A DNA stretch of 64,000 nt, taken from positions 1,019,604 through 1,083,603 of the forward strand of contig MNCI01034769.1 in NCBI GenBank assembly GCA_015680685.1. The letters run 5' to 3'. The stretch comes from Gnetum montanum. Taxonomy: Eukaryota; Streptophyta; Gnetopsida; Gnetales; Gnetaceae. Made by a program: the position numbers and the translations under genes. This document shows, piece by piece, positions 53,520 through 64,000 of this stretch; the stretch's first letter is position 1; every line of letters starts with the position of its first letter. The notes under the pieces are model-generated. The model was not told the DNA's origin. It saw nothing but the letters and a program-made list of their open reading frames with translations, and searched no databases.

Positions 53520-54780
53520 CTGAATTGGAAGGAGGAGATCCAAAATAATGAGCAAGGTTGTCCACTAATAGAGGTAGTATTAGTATTGGCTATTTTAGGC
53601 TCATGGAAGGGTTTGGTTTGCTGGATGTTGACCAATAACTTCTTATTCAAGCTTTCAAGTTTGTAGATCATCAGGGCCCCTGAAGGAAAAGTTTCATGAA
53701 TGATATAAGGTCCTTCCCATAATGTTTGAAATTTAGTTCGTTGTGGTACATGTGTGAGATTCCAATAGAGAACCTTATCTCCCCATTGGTATTTGACTTT
53801 CCTAATCCTTAGGTCATGATGTTATTTATTAAAGGCCTTGTGAAGTTCATTGGATGACAAGGTGGCTAGTTGATTCTCATCTAGTAACTTAAGGTTCATT
53901 AACCATTCTTTTTTTGCTAGATTGAGGTCAAGGTTAAGGTCACATGTTGTGGATAGTGTACGGAGCTCAACTTGGATAGGAAGTGTTGGAAGTTTACCAT
54001 ACACTAACTTATAAGGAGAGTAGCCTATAGGGATTTTCCATGTGGAGTAGTATGCCCAAAGAGCATCGTTCAGTTTGGTGCTCTAGTCTCATCCATATTT
54101 GCTAATGGTCCATGTCAGTATTTTTATGATCTCCCTATGGTGACTTCGTCTTGACCATTCGCTTGAGAACAATATGGTGTAGTTATTTTATGCTCAATTC
54201 CTAAGAATTGCATCAAATTTTGAAAATTTGCACCTATAAAATGTGTACAATTATCAGAAATAAGTGCACAAGTCATGCCAAACCTATTTATGATTTGTTG
54301 TTGAACAAATCATGCAGTGGTAGATGATGTAGAATTTGTAATAGTGGTTGCTTCTGCCCACTTTGTAAAATAGTCAATAGCAAAAACAATGTAGGATTTT
54401 CCAGTAGGGATTGGTGTAATAGGCCCCATAAAATAAATTCCACATATGTCAAAGGGTTATAAGGGTTGAATCCATTGTTGCAAAACCTCCATTCTAGCAA
54501 TCATTCCCCCATCACGTTGGCAGCGCTCACTAGATTGGATAAAATGATGAGCATCCCAGAAAAATGTAGGCCAATAATATCCTACAAGCAAGATTTTAAT
54601 GGCTATTCATCTCTCAGCATAATGACCCCCACAAAGACCCTCATGAGCATCTTGGGGAACTCACAATTGATCTACATTAGAAACACACCATTAGACCAAG
54701 CCATCGGAACACACCTTATAAAGGTGCCCATTGATTTCCATGAAATATTTGGCTCAGTGAAGAAACTACTATTTCTTTTT
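53520..54780 (-). pseudogene. Integrase of G (broken)
   Basis: The open stretch 54004-53822 (LPTLPIQVELRTLSTTCDLN, LDLAK-type helix, MNLKLLDENQL) is the conserved segment after the core. The C-terminal domain at 53800-53560 reads LWEGPYIIHETFPSGALMIY, KLESLNKKLLVN and KPFHEPK. The core (54400-54200) and zinc region (54700-54520) align with D and E but are frame-shifted. G ends pol at about 53520. Confidence 0.78.
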
Positions 54781-54792
54781 AATGTCTAACCC

Positions 54793-55440
54793 TTATGGTG
54801 TTTCTTGTGTAAAAAAAAAATTGAGAATGCTACTATACCAATTTGTATCAGTGGGTAAGTGATTGTTTATCATACCTACAAAGAAGAGTTCATCAAGGAA
54901 ATGGTTAGAAATTGGATATTCATCCTCTTTGTTGTCCCATCGCAACCAAGATAAATGATTAGCAACAACATTCTCAGTGCCTTTATGATCTATCATTGTA
55001 AGATCGAACTCTTGGAAGATCATGAGCCATCATATGATGCAAGGGAACCATTGGTTTATTCATTAGGAACCAAATTGCACTATGATTTGTATGTACAAAT
55101 ATCTTATAGCCCAATACATAGTGCCTAAATTTTTCTAGTGCAAACACCATAACCATTAACTCTTTTTCTATTGTGGCATAATTGAGTTGTGCACTAGCAA
55201 TACTTTGACTTGCACAGTGGATGTAATAGGGTCATTTTTGGTCATCTAATTGTGTAAGTATGGCTCCTAAGGAAAATTTGGATGCATCAATAATTATGTG
55301 GAATGGTTTGGACCAGTCACGAGCTTGTAGAATAGGTGTTTCTACAATCTTTTGTTTTAAGGTTTGGAAGGCTAGCTCACATTCCTTGGTCCATTCAAAA
55401 GGTACGTCCTTCTTCATTAGTTCTACCAAAGGTTTCATAA
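54793..55440 (-). pseudogene. RNase H of G (broken)
   Basis: Open stretch 55438-55232: MKPLVELMKKDVPFEWTKEC, FQTLKQKIVETPILQA, KPFHIIIDASKFSLGAILTQ, with the first acidic residue in DAS. The C-terminal part is open at 55023-54793: FQEFDLTMIDHKGTENVVAN, HLSWL. Between them, stops interrupt the YATIEKELMVMVFALEK-like block. Confidence 0.82.
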
Positions 55441-56300
55441 TCTTGAAAAGTTCTCAATGAAGCGTCTATAGTAGCCAGTATGTCCAAGGAATGATTAGAT
55501 ATCTTTTATAGTTTCAGGTTGCCAAGTGATTCCTTGGATGACCTTAATAGCTTTAGGATCTACTTCTATCCTTGGTTGTGAAATCTTGTGCCCTAATACA
55601 AAGTCTTCTTGGACCATTAAATGACTTTTTTTCTAGTTGATCCTTAAGTTGGTTTCTACACATCGTTTCAATACTTGCTCTAATTGGTCCAATGCTTGTC
55701 CGAAGTATGCTCCATAGGTGGAGAAATCATCCATAAAGACCTCCACACCATTTCCTATTTGCTATTGAAATATACTTAGAACCAAATGTTGAAATTTTGC
55801 TGGGTCATTGTACAAGCCAAACGACATCTGCTTATATGCAAATGTACCCCAAGGACTTGTGAACGTAGTCTTGGCTTAATCTTCTAGTGTTATTTGAATT
55901 TGATTATATCCACTATAGCCATCTAGAAAACTATAGTATTAATTCTTGAAATGGTATCTTAGACTTGGTTGATGAATGGCAACGGGAAGTGGTCTTTGAA
56001 TGTTTCCATGTTCAGTAGCCTAAAGTCTATACACACCCTCCATTTACCTCCATTTTTGGGCACAATGAATAATGGACTAACCCATTCACTATCAGCAATG
56101 GGATAGATGAACCTAGCTTTTAGAAGTTGTTCAATTTCTCCTTTAACCATTTGTTTAAGCTTTAGGTTCAGTCATCTTTGCAGTTGTCATCGAGGTTTCA
56201 TGGAGGGGTCAGTGTAAATTCTATGTTGGCATATCCTAGGATCTATTCTGGTTAATTCAAGATATGACCAAGCAACAGCTTTCAACCATTTTTTTATCAA
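55441..56300 (-). pseudogene. Reverse transcriptase of G, FMDD type (broken)
   Basis: The entry region AVAWSYLELTRIDPRICQH is at the end of the 56555-56187 frame. The fingers are open at 56150-55959 (MVKGEIEQLLKARFIYPIAD, SEWVSPLFIVPKNGGKWRVC, IDFRLLNMETFKDHFPLPFI). The catalytic box reads GVEVFMDDFSTYG near 55735-55700, intact. The segment between has frame breaks. FMDDF and FRLLN fit the Athila lineage. Confidence 0.88.
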
Positions 56301-56555
56301 TTTCAGTAGTCTTTCTTTTTTTTGAGGAGCGAACTCAGCATTAATGATTACCAATTTTCCATTTTTGATAAATGTATACTCCATACTAGTGGGCAATAGT
56401 TTTAACTCAAGGGGATTTTTCTTGAACTCGTCAGCGGTTTCCAACTTCTCCCAATTGATATTTCCAATGTCAAGACCTAGAAGTTGGTGATGGACTTGCT
56501 CTAATGTATCTATGCTATCAATGTAGGTGTAAGTCAAGCTCTTACTTGGTTTCAT
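56187..56555 (-). pseudogene. PR-RT linker of G
   Basis: Open for 122 codons: MKPSKSLTYTYIDSIDTLEQ, VHHQLLGLDIGNINWEKLET, LELKLLPTSMEYTFI, KLVIINAEFAPQKKERLLKL, then the RT entry block. It links protease and RT in one polyprotein. Confidence 0.8.
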
Positions 56556-56680
56556 ACATATAGTTGAATTGTTCTCTTGGTTAGCTGTTAGCCACTAGGT
56601 GCCTTCTTGTCTTGTGGATGCTACATATAGGCATCTTTGTATGTTAGTTATTGGTGCACATTGGTTGCATGCAAGCAATG

Positions 56681-57295
56681 TTAAACATTGTACAAACCAG
56701 GAATTTTGCATGCAGTTACACCCTGTGTCACTGTATACAATGCATGGAACTTTCTTCTTCTTGATCTTTCCAAATATATTTTCTTGGATATTTTTAGGGA
56801 AAGATCATGTATTCCTAGGCATGCATTAATTATGCTTAGCCATGCTCTTCCCATTATGATTGGAAAGTCCTCCTTATAGTTGTTTACTTGAATTACTAGG
56901 AAATCGACTGGATACGACCATCCAAAAATAGTTATGACAATGTCCTCTACTAGTTCTAAGGGGGTAGCGATGGACTGGTCAGTCAACTCTAAATGTATGT
57001 TACCCTTTTTTAGTGGAGTCAGGTTCCAAGCTTTGTACATTTCTTGAGAGATTAAGTTAACACCAAAACCTGAATCCAAAAGAGCTATGCAAGGTTTGTT
57101 TCTAGTGATTTGCAAATATATAAGAGGACTTCTAGGATCAGATAATTTCCTAGGAATACGGCCAACTTTAATCCAATCAGTAATTTCATGAGTTAACATG
57201 ACCATGTGCGTTAAGTGTGGTCTTTGGTTCGAAGGAAGCTTCGAAGATTCAAATGGTGGTGAGGTGTTTAGAGAATTTTCCGCTTGTGGTTGCAA
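56681..57295 (-). pseudogene. Aspartic protease of G (open segment of a broken pol)
   Basis: Open for 204 codons. The retropepsin core runs from about residue 58: LIYLQITRNKPCIALLDSGF, with catalytic Asp74 in DSG, then GVNLISQEMYKAW and the flap-like IHLELTDQSIA. The second conserved block is DFPIIMGRAWLSIINA. The protease processes the Gag-Pol polyprotein. The active site looks intact, but the downstream RT and upstream gag are broken, so I class it as part of a dead gene. Confidence 0.82.
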
Positions 57296-57399
57296 GGACT
57301 TAGTTGGACTGTTGGTTCTAAAGAAATGTCTCTTCTTTATGTAGTTGTCTGAACCAATAGTAGGTTGAGGGTTGATAGCCCTTGTAGCGTTACGTTGCT

Positions 57400-59240
57400 G
57401 CAGCTAGGTAGGAAGCTCACCCTACATAGCTAGAGGAGGTGGTAATGGAACTAAGGGTGGAAAAGGTATAGTCGGATAAGAAGGATAGTATGTTTGTAGA
57501 ACCTCTACTCTAGGAGAATGAGTTCTATAGTACTCATGGGTTTGGTAGTAAGATTGAGGAGTAACATGACTAGTAGAGTCACGTGGAAAGATTGGCTACT
57601 ACATGTAGTATTCATATGGGTCAAGTTGACGATAAGGGTACTATTGACATGGTGGTGGCATTCCCCATGATTATGGGTGTTGCCACTGTTGATACTATTC
57701 ATTTGGTTGTGGTGGAGTTCCACTTGGATAATATGTCAAGGGTTGGTGGAACTATCTTGGGCTACCTTGAGGATAACGTAACCTTTGGGGTGTTTTCCAT
57801 TTGTTTAATCATGGGTTTAGTGCATATACCCCAGACTCCTGCAGATGTGAGATTACTAGGAAAAATCCCTTAGGATGGTCATATTAACATATCTCACATT
57901 CACCATCATTATATGTATCTGAATCCACAACCTCTTCAACAATGGTAGCTTTGCCCTTACCTTTGCTACATGCATATTTAGTTTCTTTTTTTTTTCTCCT
58001 TTCTCGATCACTACCTAGTTTCCTAGACTCCTCTACTATTTTGAGAACCATTTGAAATTTATTATCTATGGAGTCCCACATTTGATCCACTTTATCAATA
58101 CTTTTGATGCAAGTTTTTGAATGGGAAAATTTTTCCTATTCACCATCTCTTCAAGTGGTGACTCTTCTTCATCCTCACAAAATCTAACTCCCTTCTTTTA
58201 GAGGGAAGGATCTCTATTATATTCCTCTACACTCTTTCTTTTCCATAACTCTCCTTCCTCCTTGTCAACTTGCTCCAACAATCTTTATACTTGATGGGCT
58301 CTAAGCTCAGATAGTCCTCCTTGGGCATAAGTCCCAAGGGTTCTTCATGTTTTGTGCCTAAGTCCATCTATGAGATGGCGTAGTTGTTCCCTCTACGAGT
58401 AATCATGGCTAGGACAATGATGTAATAATGCATAATATCAACCTCTAGAAACATCCAAGGGTTCGTGTCCTCCTTGTTTCCATCCTTGGATTTGCTTTCG
58501 TAGGTTGGACACTCGAGAGTACGTTTGATATTATTATTGAACAGTTCTAACAGGGCACTCCATCAGTGAATGGATTCCAATTCTAAAGACTGGTACCAGC
58601 TTTCTGCTTCCTTGATCAGTGTCTGTGTAAAAAAATTGAGTTTTTGCCTCTTGTTTTCTATGTTTTTCAAGGCACATGCATCATGAAATGGTTGCAAATG
58701 ATTTTGAGGATCAATGTTGTATCCCCCTTCAAATCGTGGGATATTTTTCATGTCCAATCTTTTGATCCTGTTATCTTTTTGATGCCTTGTTGGGATTCTA
58801 ACAGGCTCAATTGTATCTAGCATACTTTAGGTAGTGAGTAGAGGTTCATTGTGATCATGTTGTCTATGGTATCTATGATGCCTATGCTATTCCTTACTCT
58901 CCCTCCTTTCGCAGTGTGTTTCTCTATAATGTCCTCATTCCTTTTCTCAACTGTTTTATCTATTATTCTTGTTTCACCTAACATTATCCTTAGGGTCTTT
59001 CCCTCTATGACTGCATTCTGATCCTAAAGGAGAGGGGGAAGGAGATGATGAAGGTGAAGAGGAAGGAGGACCTTCACCATGATGGTGCCTACTACCTTCT
59101 CTTCGGTGGTAATGGCCTTGATCGTGGTTATGATCAAAATGTCTGTCTTTGTCATGTGTTTGTGTTCCTTTTTTGAACCCTTTGTGTTCGTTAGTACCAG
59201 AATATGAGTTATGGATAGTTGAGTGAAGATTATGATACAC
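57400..59240 (-). pseudogene. Gag of G (broken)
   Basis: The open stretch 58823-58563 (TRHQKDNRIKRLDMKNIPRF, EGGYNIDPQNHLQPFHDACA, EAESWYQSLELESIH) matches residues 77-155 of intact H gag. The zinc knuckle near 57905-57870 reads CEIC, a stop, YDHPKGFF, the same CX2CX3H layout as H with the last Cys lost. A His/Arg/Ser-rich frame at 59240-58974 precedes the gag fold and has no counterpart in H. The tail 57723-57440 is Asn/His/Pro-rich like E. Frame shifts separate all parts. Confidence 0.75.
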
Positions 59241-59510
59241 AACCCCTTGACCAAATTCAACAAGAGGAACATCATTTTGTGGAAGACCTCTTAAGGTAGG
59301 TTCACCACCCTCATTTTCACTTAGAACATACGAGGCATCCTAAGACCATTTCACCTTCATAAATTTATGATGTCTCTCCTATTATAAGTCCCTTTGACAT
59401 TGTGCCTTTGTGGGTAGATACTCTTTTGATGATTTTAAAACAACTAACCCTAGGATTCGTTCCAACAATGGAAAGATTCCTAAGTTCTATGCAGTGCACA
59501 AACAACATAG

Positions 59511-59528
59511 TCCCCAGCAACAACGCCA
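59511..59528 (-). other. Decayed tRNA-Asp primer-binding site of G
   Basis: Matches the H site at 15 of 18 positions. All three differences are G-to-A on the plus strand, at places where H has CG dinucleotides or an adjacent G, as expected from methyl-cytosine decay. Confidence 0.82.
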
Positions 59529-59529
59529 A

Positions 59530-59911
59530 TGATGAGTAGTGAGGTACCCCTATGCTCAACCATACAAATACAAGCATTACATGTAATCTAGTCGAACTCC
59601 AAGGACTAAGTGCTTATGCACCTTCATAGAACAAGGATGGGTTAGATGATCATTATCTTCCCAAGCTTACTCATATGGCATGATTGTATGGTTAAGTAAA
59701 CTTGAGGTATATGACTTTTATGCTTTTTATGTTTTATGTCTTGGTGCTAAAGAGGGAAGAAGTGAGTTAATTGAATAACTAATTTAAATTAACTAATCAA
59801 CTAGGTCCTAACTAGTCCTAACACCAGCATCCACTCCCACTTTCCATACACATCCTGAACCAGTGCAACACTACTAAGATTGCCAAATGCTAATCATTAC
59901 TGGGTTACTAA
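59530..59911 (-). repeat. 5' LTR of G, truncated by F
   Basis: Aligns with 50781-51160 of the left LTR, including GGTACCCCTATGCTCAACCA, TATATGAYTTTTATGCTTTT and TTAACTAATCAWCTAGGTCC. Similarity stops after TGGGTTACTAA at 59911; about 450 bases of the LTR are missing in the window. Confidence 0.87.
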
Positions 59912-60274
59912 AACACCATCAATATTGGGCCATCATGATTCTCTAGGTGTGGTGCCATGATGGACTGCACAAGTGGTTCAACACCCTAGAAGTCCTAACA
60001 CCCATAAGGCTGTGTTCGAGTGTGCCTACTACACTCTTCACCATAGTTGATGTAGCACCCAGTTGAAGAGCCAGTTCACACAAATGGAGCATTGAAGGTA
60101 GACCATATAGTCTGGCAAATTTTCTATTTCCTGGGTTGACAAGCTTGCTACACTCACTAGCTTGCCTAGCTTGACACATGACCCAGTTGACGGTCTACCC
60201 AGGGACCAGGCTAGGAGTTGCCGAAATTGTTTAGGATGACCAAAATAGTTCATCAAGTTTTCTAAGGCACCTGC

Positions 60275-61110
60275 TATGCTACACTATGTTGCACAGTGTA
60301 GCAGGCCACGTGGTGACCAAAACTTGCTCAAGTGATGGGTCAAACTCGAAAGGTGCAGTTGGCAATGGTTCAGTCCTCTAGGATGCCTATCTCACTTCTT
60401 CCTTGAAGCATGATCAAGATGACACAGGAAAACTTGGTAAATTTCATCAAAAATAACCTCAGTCTAAGTGCTATATTGTGCTATGCTACACAGCGGCCCT
60501 AACGTGATGAAATTCTCCCCTCAGATTATCTTAGCACGGGGAACAAAATTGCCCATGCTTCAACCATGAAAAGTGCTTTTTCGACTACCAGCATAGCATA
60601 TGACTAAGATCCCATGACAGATCCCTTGCAGAATAACTTCAAATTCAAGCCAAATTGGATGCTACATTGTGCTATGCTACACAACGTAGCACAATGTAGT
60701 AGGGTCAGAATGCATGAAGGTCCTCCATCGAGTGGTTCTAGCAAAGGACTTGCACTTGGCCATGCTCCGACCTCTAAGACTTCCTATCCCACTTCACTCT
60801 TAGGTCCTAATCAAAGTATCTTGATAAAGCATTGTAGACTAAGCTAGAATTCATGTCACACTGGTTGCTATGCTATGCTACGCTACATAGTGTAGCGGGA
60901 ACATTAAGCTTAAAAGTATCCCAGGGATGAAACTAGGAAGTCTCAGACTCCTTCAACATGAAAAGTATAATGGATAGTTACTAAGGTAGCTTTCCTTACT
61001 AGGCATCAAAGGGGTATTTTCAGTATTTGGGCAAAATTTGCTCAAAACAAGTTGCTACGCTGTGCTACGCTATGCAGCATAGCATGTGGGTATTCACGCT
61101 ACTCCACTAC
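60275..61110. repeat. Hairpin-forming GCTAC/GTAGC words in LTR F
   Basis: Clusters at 60280-60305, 60470-60490, 60660-60700, 60870-60900 and 61050-61085, each built from GCTAYGCTAC-like words and their complements. The cluster layout parallels that in LTR C (12187-12675), but exact sequences differ. Confidence 0.8.
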
Positions 61111-61592
61111 ACTGAATAGCGTAAGTATCGTAATACCTATGAAGAGGCCTCAGTACATCTCTAGAATCTCCAAAACTCATTGGTAGTGTTCATTTCTACT
61201 CCAACTTCTCCTCAACAAATAAGATCAGTAGTTTGCTTTCTTTTGCACCCCCTTGTTGATTCCTAAAGTTGTCCCTATGATTGACTCTACTCGTAAGAGG
61301 AGGAAAGACGTAGTCTTAGAGTGTAGGCTCCACTTTGCATTTGATGTGAGCATTTTTTATAAAAATATAGTAGTCCTATGGATTCTGGCAATTGCAGTTT
61401 GAATGATATGGTCATAGCTCAGCAGGCATTTTGTTTCCAGCATTGTTCCGTTCACCGTACCACTTCAGTGTAGCACTGTAGAGTAGGACATTAATGTAAC
61501 ACTACACATCGATGTAGCACATCCACGATTCAAGTTATGTGGGACCCAAGACACATGGCACCTAAACCATACCTCTCTCCCTCTCTTGACTC

Positions 61593-61600
61593 TATAAATA
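61593..61600 (+). promoter_or_regulatory. TATA box of LTR F
   Basis: TATAAATA followed by CCCC, equivalent to 12839-12846 in LTR C. It lies about 680 bases before the LTR end. Confidence 0.72.
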
Positions 61601-62299
61601 CCCCAGCAAATAATGTTCTAGGGGTTGGCTTGCAAAAAGAAAGGTTGGCTTTTTTTTGGTAGTTGGCTTTTGGTAATTGGCTTCTAGCAGTTAGCTTTGA
61701 CAAAGAGATTGGCAAACAAAATGTTGGTGAACAGCACATCCTAGTAGTAGCACTTTCCAGACCTCTCTCCAACCTAGCATAGCAGCTCTTAGCCTAACAA
61801 GAATTGGTTCATCAGCTCCTGTTAACATACCAGTGGTAGCAGTCTAGGAGCTTTGACCATATCGTTTCATTGTTACATGTGCCTGTACAGTACTACATAC
61901 TAGTTGTATGCCTTTGTTAGTCAAGAAAAAATCAGATCTCTTGATTTTGGGGTGGTGCACTCCCTCACCTAAACTCTCATTCTATTTTTGCTACAACATA
62001 TATATTACATTTTTTCCATTTGTTCATGCTTATTTTCATGGTTACATATTCTGATGTGTTTCTATCATTGTGCATCCCACGCTTTCTTCCATTTCAATCT
62101 TCACATGTAACATTTTAAAACCATTATTCACAAAAGGTTATTATACACCATGTAAGTCCATGTCTGATCGACCAGACCATTTAGGGCACCCCTTTTCCGT
62201 CTTTTCCAGCACGTCCCTCCAGTGGACTCGGGGTTAGGCTTTGCGCCTAGCAACCTCTCGATGTTCCAGCCACTAACATTTTTAAAAATTTTTGTTTTT

Positions 62300-62324
62300 T
62301 GGTGCTAGAAGGAGGGCTTGAACC
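62300..62324 (+). other. Primer-binding site of F, tRNA-Asn
   Basis: TGGTGCTAGAAGGAGGGC and the next seven bases (TTGAACC) are complementary to the 3' end of plant tRNA-Asn(GTT), with a single difference (TGGT for TGGC). Complementarity extends into the T-arm. Confidence 0.88.
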
Positions 62325-62502
62325 ATTGTGTTCCTTCTTTGCTTCATGGGTAGTCCTGCATGCATTCTGTACCCCTCTACTAGCACCCAGTTAGTGTAGA
62401 TGTGACACCCCTGTGGTTTCCTGCACACCAGTTGGTACAAATCGATCCCAGTCAGTGGTTCCTTTGGAACCCTGTGGGATGAAATCCCCAGCACCATCTA
62501 CT

Positions 62503-62652
62503 GTGTTACACTGCCTACTATGTTGCACCATCTACTATGTTACGTTTCCTACTACATTGCACCATCTACTGTGTTACACTACCTACTACGTTCCACCCTC
62601 TACTATGTTACGCTATCCACTATGATACGCTGTCCACTTTGTTACGCTACCT
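62503..62652 (+). repeat. ~18-bp minisatellite in F leader
   Basis: About eight units of CTACTRTGTTACRCTAYC with A/G and C/T variation, between the primer site and the gag start. Overlapping short reading frames on both strands are by-products. Confidence 0.85.
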
Positions 62653-62869
62653 ATGTCCTATGTGGTGTAGAAACCCTGTTAGCGTAGTAGTCTTTCTCAG
62701 CATAGTAGGTGTAACAGTAAAGAAAACCAGTTTCCAACACTTTCAAGCGTACCCAATTTTAGCCTAGCATCCTTATGGTTTTCAACTATAACCTCTTAGC
62801 ATAAAAACGTGTTGTTTGCAACTGTTTCTTACAAGTATCTTTCCTGTTTGTACCTTTTCATTATAGAAA
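62653..62869 (+). other. F leader before gag, splice-acceptor-like end
   Basis: No gene. It ends in a pyrimidine-rich stretch TCTTTCCTGTTTGTACC then TTTTCATTATAG, three bases before the ATG of the gag-like ORF. This looks like a plant 3' splice site, but no donor was fixed. Confidence 0.35.
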
Positions 62870-63988
62870 ATGAATCCTATTACCATTGCAGTTTCTACCT
62901 TGAGTTTGGAGGTGCCTCACTTTGTTCCACCCATGACAAATTCCGAGCGACCGCCTAGCCCATTGTGGGTACTGTGGCAGTCCCTTAAATTGCAACAACA
63001 ATTCCCTGAACGTTTGCTCCAATATGAAGAGCAATATAATTTTTTGTGTGCAAAAGCCCAAGAGAATCTACTATTAGACTATCAGGAATTCAAAGAAAAA
63101 TGTAACTTCAAGTTCATCCACCAAAACGGGAGGGAGCTCATTCCTGCTCCTAATGCCACTATCCCACTGACCGAAACATATCAATGGATGTTAAACCAAC
63201 TTGTGCAATTAAGTAGGTCAAGAGAATGGAAAACAACGTCCCACTATGAGGAACCATTTCAAGATGGGCAAGAGGAGTTGGACTCCTACTTTGAAGGTGG
63301 TGGCCTGATCTACACCATGGCTATCCCTTCCACCTCTATCTTCCAATCGAAATAGCTCCTATCTTCTGCCTCCTTTACTACTGCCACGAAATTGCCACAG
63401 CCCAAACTCTCTTTAGTGATGGTTATTCATGAAATGTTTTCAACATATCAACATGTAGGCCCTTCAACTTCATTCCCAATTACCCTTTCTTCCCAATCTG
63501 TCCACATACAACATCCAACATCAGTGATGTCTACGTTTCCATATGTGCACACTATGCCTGCATCACAACTGCACATGGGTTCTACTTCTATCCCCTCATC
63601 TACACACATCCCACCACCAGTAGTAGGCCCAACCTCAACCGCATGGTGGATGGCAACGACTTCCTTCCCTACCATCCAACTGTCTCAAATGTCACACTAT
63701 GTGCAACCCCAAGCCTATCAAGTTCCACACACAATCCAACCAAACACAGGGTTGTGGGCCATCCCACCTACTAGGAAAGTAACTATCCTTATGGCACCAC
63801 CAATCATAGTCACCCCGGTAGCACCACCTACTGGGATGTGGGCTACTCAGGTGACACCACTTGTAGGAGCTGCTCCAATGGTGCCCCCCATGGAATTGGT
63901 AGCCGCCCCAACCACACCACCCATGATGGCTACTCCAGTTGCCCCGCAACCCCCTGTGACACCCCCAGGTCTGGACCAAGATTTCTAG
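62870..63988 (+). pseudogene. Gag-like N-terminal ORF of F (one in-frame stop)
   Basis: ATG 62870 opens 161 codons to TAG at 63353, and the same frame continues open from there to TAG at 63986. The first part is charged and helical (LWVLWQSLKLQQQFPERLLQ, EEQYNFLCAKAQENLL, TYQWMLNQLVQLSRSREW). The second is a Pro/Thr/Ser/Met-rich low-complexity region (HIPPPVVGPTST, VAPPTGMWATQVTP, PMMATPVAPQPPVTPP). I see no zinc knuckle or classical gag fold. It is assigned to gag from position after the primer site and because Tat gags have long variable N-termini. The single stop suggests moderate age. Whether the second stop is a true end cannot be judged from 12 remaining bases. Confidence 0.5.
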
Positions 63989-64000
63989 CTCATCCAAACC

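Larger units (their letters stand above)
50781..59911 (-). mobile_element. Element G: Athila-like Ty3/gypsy element, most complete pol
   Basis: Left LTR 50781-51608, right LTR from 59530 (cut at 59911), decayed tRNA-Asp primer site, then gag, protease, RT, RNase H and integrase in order on the minus strand. It is inserted in E gag and itself interrupted in its 5' LTR by F. It has no ORF-X between integrase and 3' LTR. Many stops show it is dead, but its gag is closest to that of H. Confidence 0.85.
59912..62278 (+). repeat. 5' LTR of F (~2.37 kb)
   Basis: Starts where the G LTR is interrupted and ends at ...CACTAACA about 20 bases before the primer site. Contains hairpin words (60280-61110), including arms CTACATTGTGCTA (60662) and TAGCACAATGTAG (60687), and TATAAATA at 61593. 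There is no typical TG at the start, so the left boundary is set by homology only. Confidence 0.7.
59912..64000 (+). mobile_element. Element F: Tat-type LTR retrotransposon, 5' part
   Basis: Plus orientation: long LTR, tRNA-Asn primer site, leader with a minisatellite, then a gag-like reading frame running to the window edge. The LTR family is shared with C, next to Tat element B. Pol is outside the window. Tat elements commonly use a tRNA-Asn primer. Confidence 0.72.

Noticed and set aside
55260-55460. Plus-strand ORF over G RNase H
   Set aside because: Antisense shadow; the minus strand has the RNase H motifs.
62300-62324. Possible tRNA-Asn gene fragment
   Set aside because: Only the 3' 25 bases match, on the complementary strand and directly after an LTR, so it is a primer-binding site.

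Overview
This 64 kb window is plant nuclear DNA made almost entirely of nested LTR retrotransposons. I found no host gene, tRNA, rRNA or CRISPR array. Lineages are read from protein motifs and primer-binding sites. The mix of Ty3/gypsy Tat (RT plus a second archaeal-type RNase H before integrase; tRNA-Asn primer), Ty3/gypsy Athila (FMDD reverse transcriptase; tRNA-Asp primer) and Ty1/copia SIRE/Tork-like (UBN2-type gag, CYYC-type zinc knuckle; initiator-Met primer) points to a large-genome seed plant. The species cannot be named from this sequence.

Layout, left to right. 1-6180: Tat element A (minus), pol broken by many stops. 6180-13415: Tat element B (plus), facing A head to head, with a related LTR called C at its right end. 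13436-24458: copia element J (plus) with both LTRs; its pol is replaced by D (15855-21745), a minus-strand Athila-like fragment. 24459-35763: copia element K (minus), split by H. 28484-35681: element H (minus), the youngest in the window. It has near-identical LTRs, a 5-bp target duplication (GTAAC), a perfect tRNA-Asp primer site, an intact 528-codon gag and an intact 244-codon second ORF, but no pol. 35764-50780: Athila-like element E (minus), with a roughly 4.6 kb spacer plus ORF-X unit present twice in tandem. 50781-59911: Athila-like element G (minus), gag-PR-RT-RNH-INT all recognisable but broken. 59912-64000: Tat-type element F (plus), with long LTR, tRNA-Asn primer site and gag start; it runs off the window.

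The right half reads as a cascade: F sits in the 5' LTR of G, G in the gag of E, and E in the gag of K, which also carries H. The missing right halves should therefore follow beyond base 64000 in a fixed order. The least explained material is (1) ORF-X, a non-pol gene shared by D, E (twice) and H; (2) palindromic arrays just upstream of LTR TATA boxes; and (3) H, a TSD-bounded gag + ORF-X element without pol, which probably depends on relatives like G or E for enzymes.
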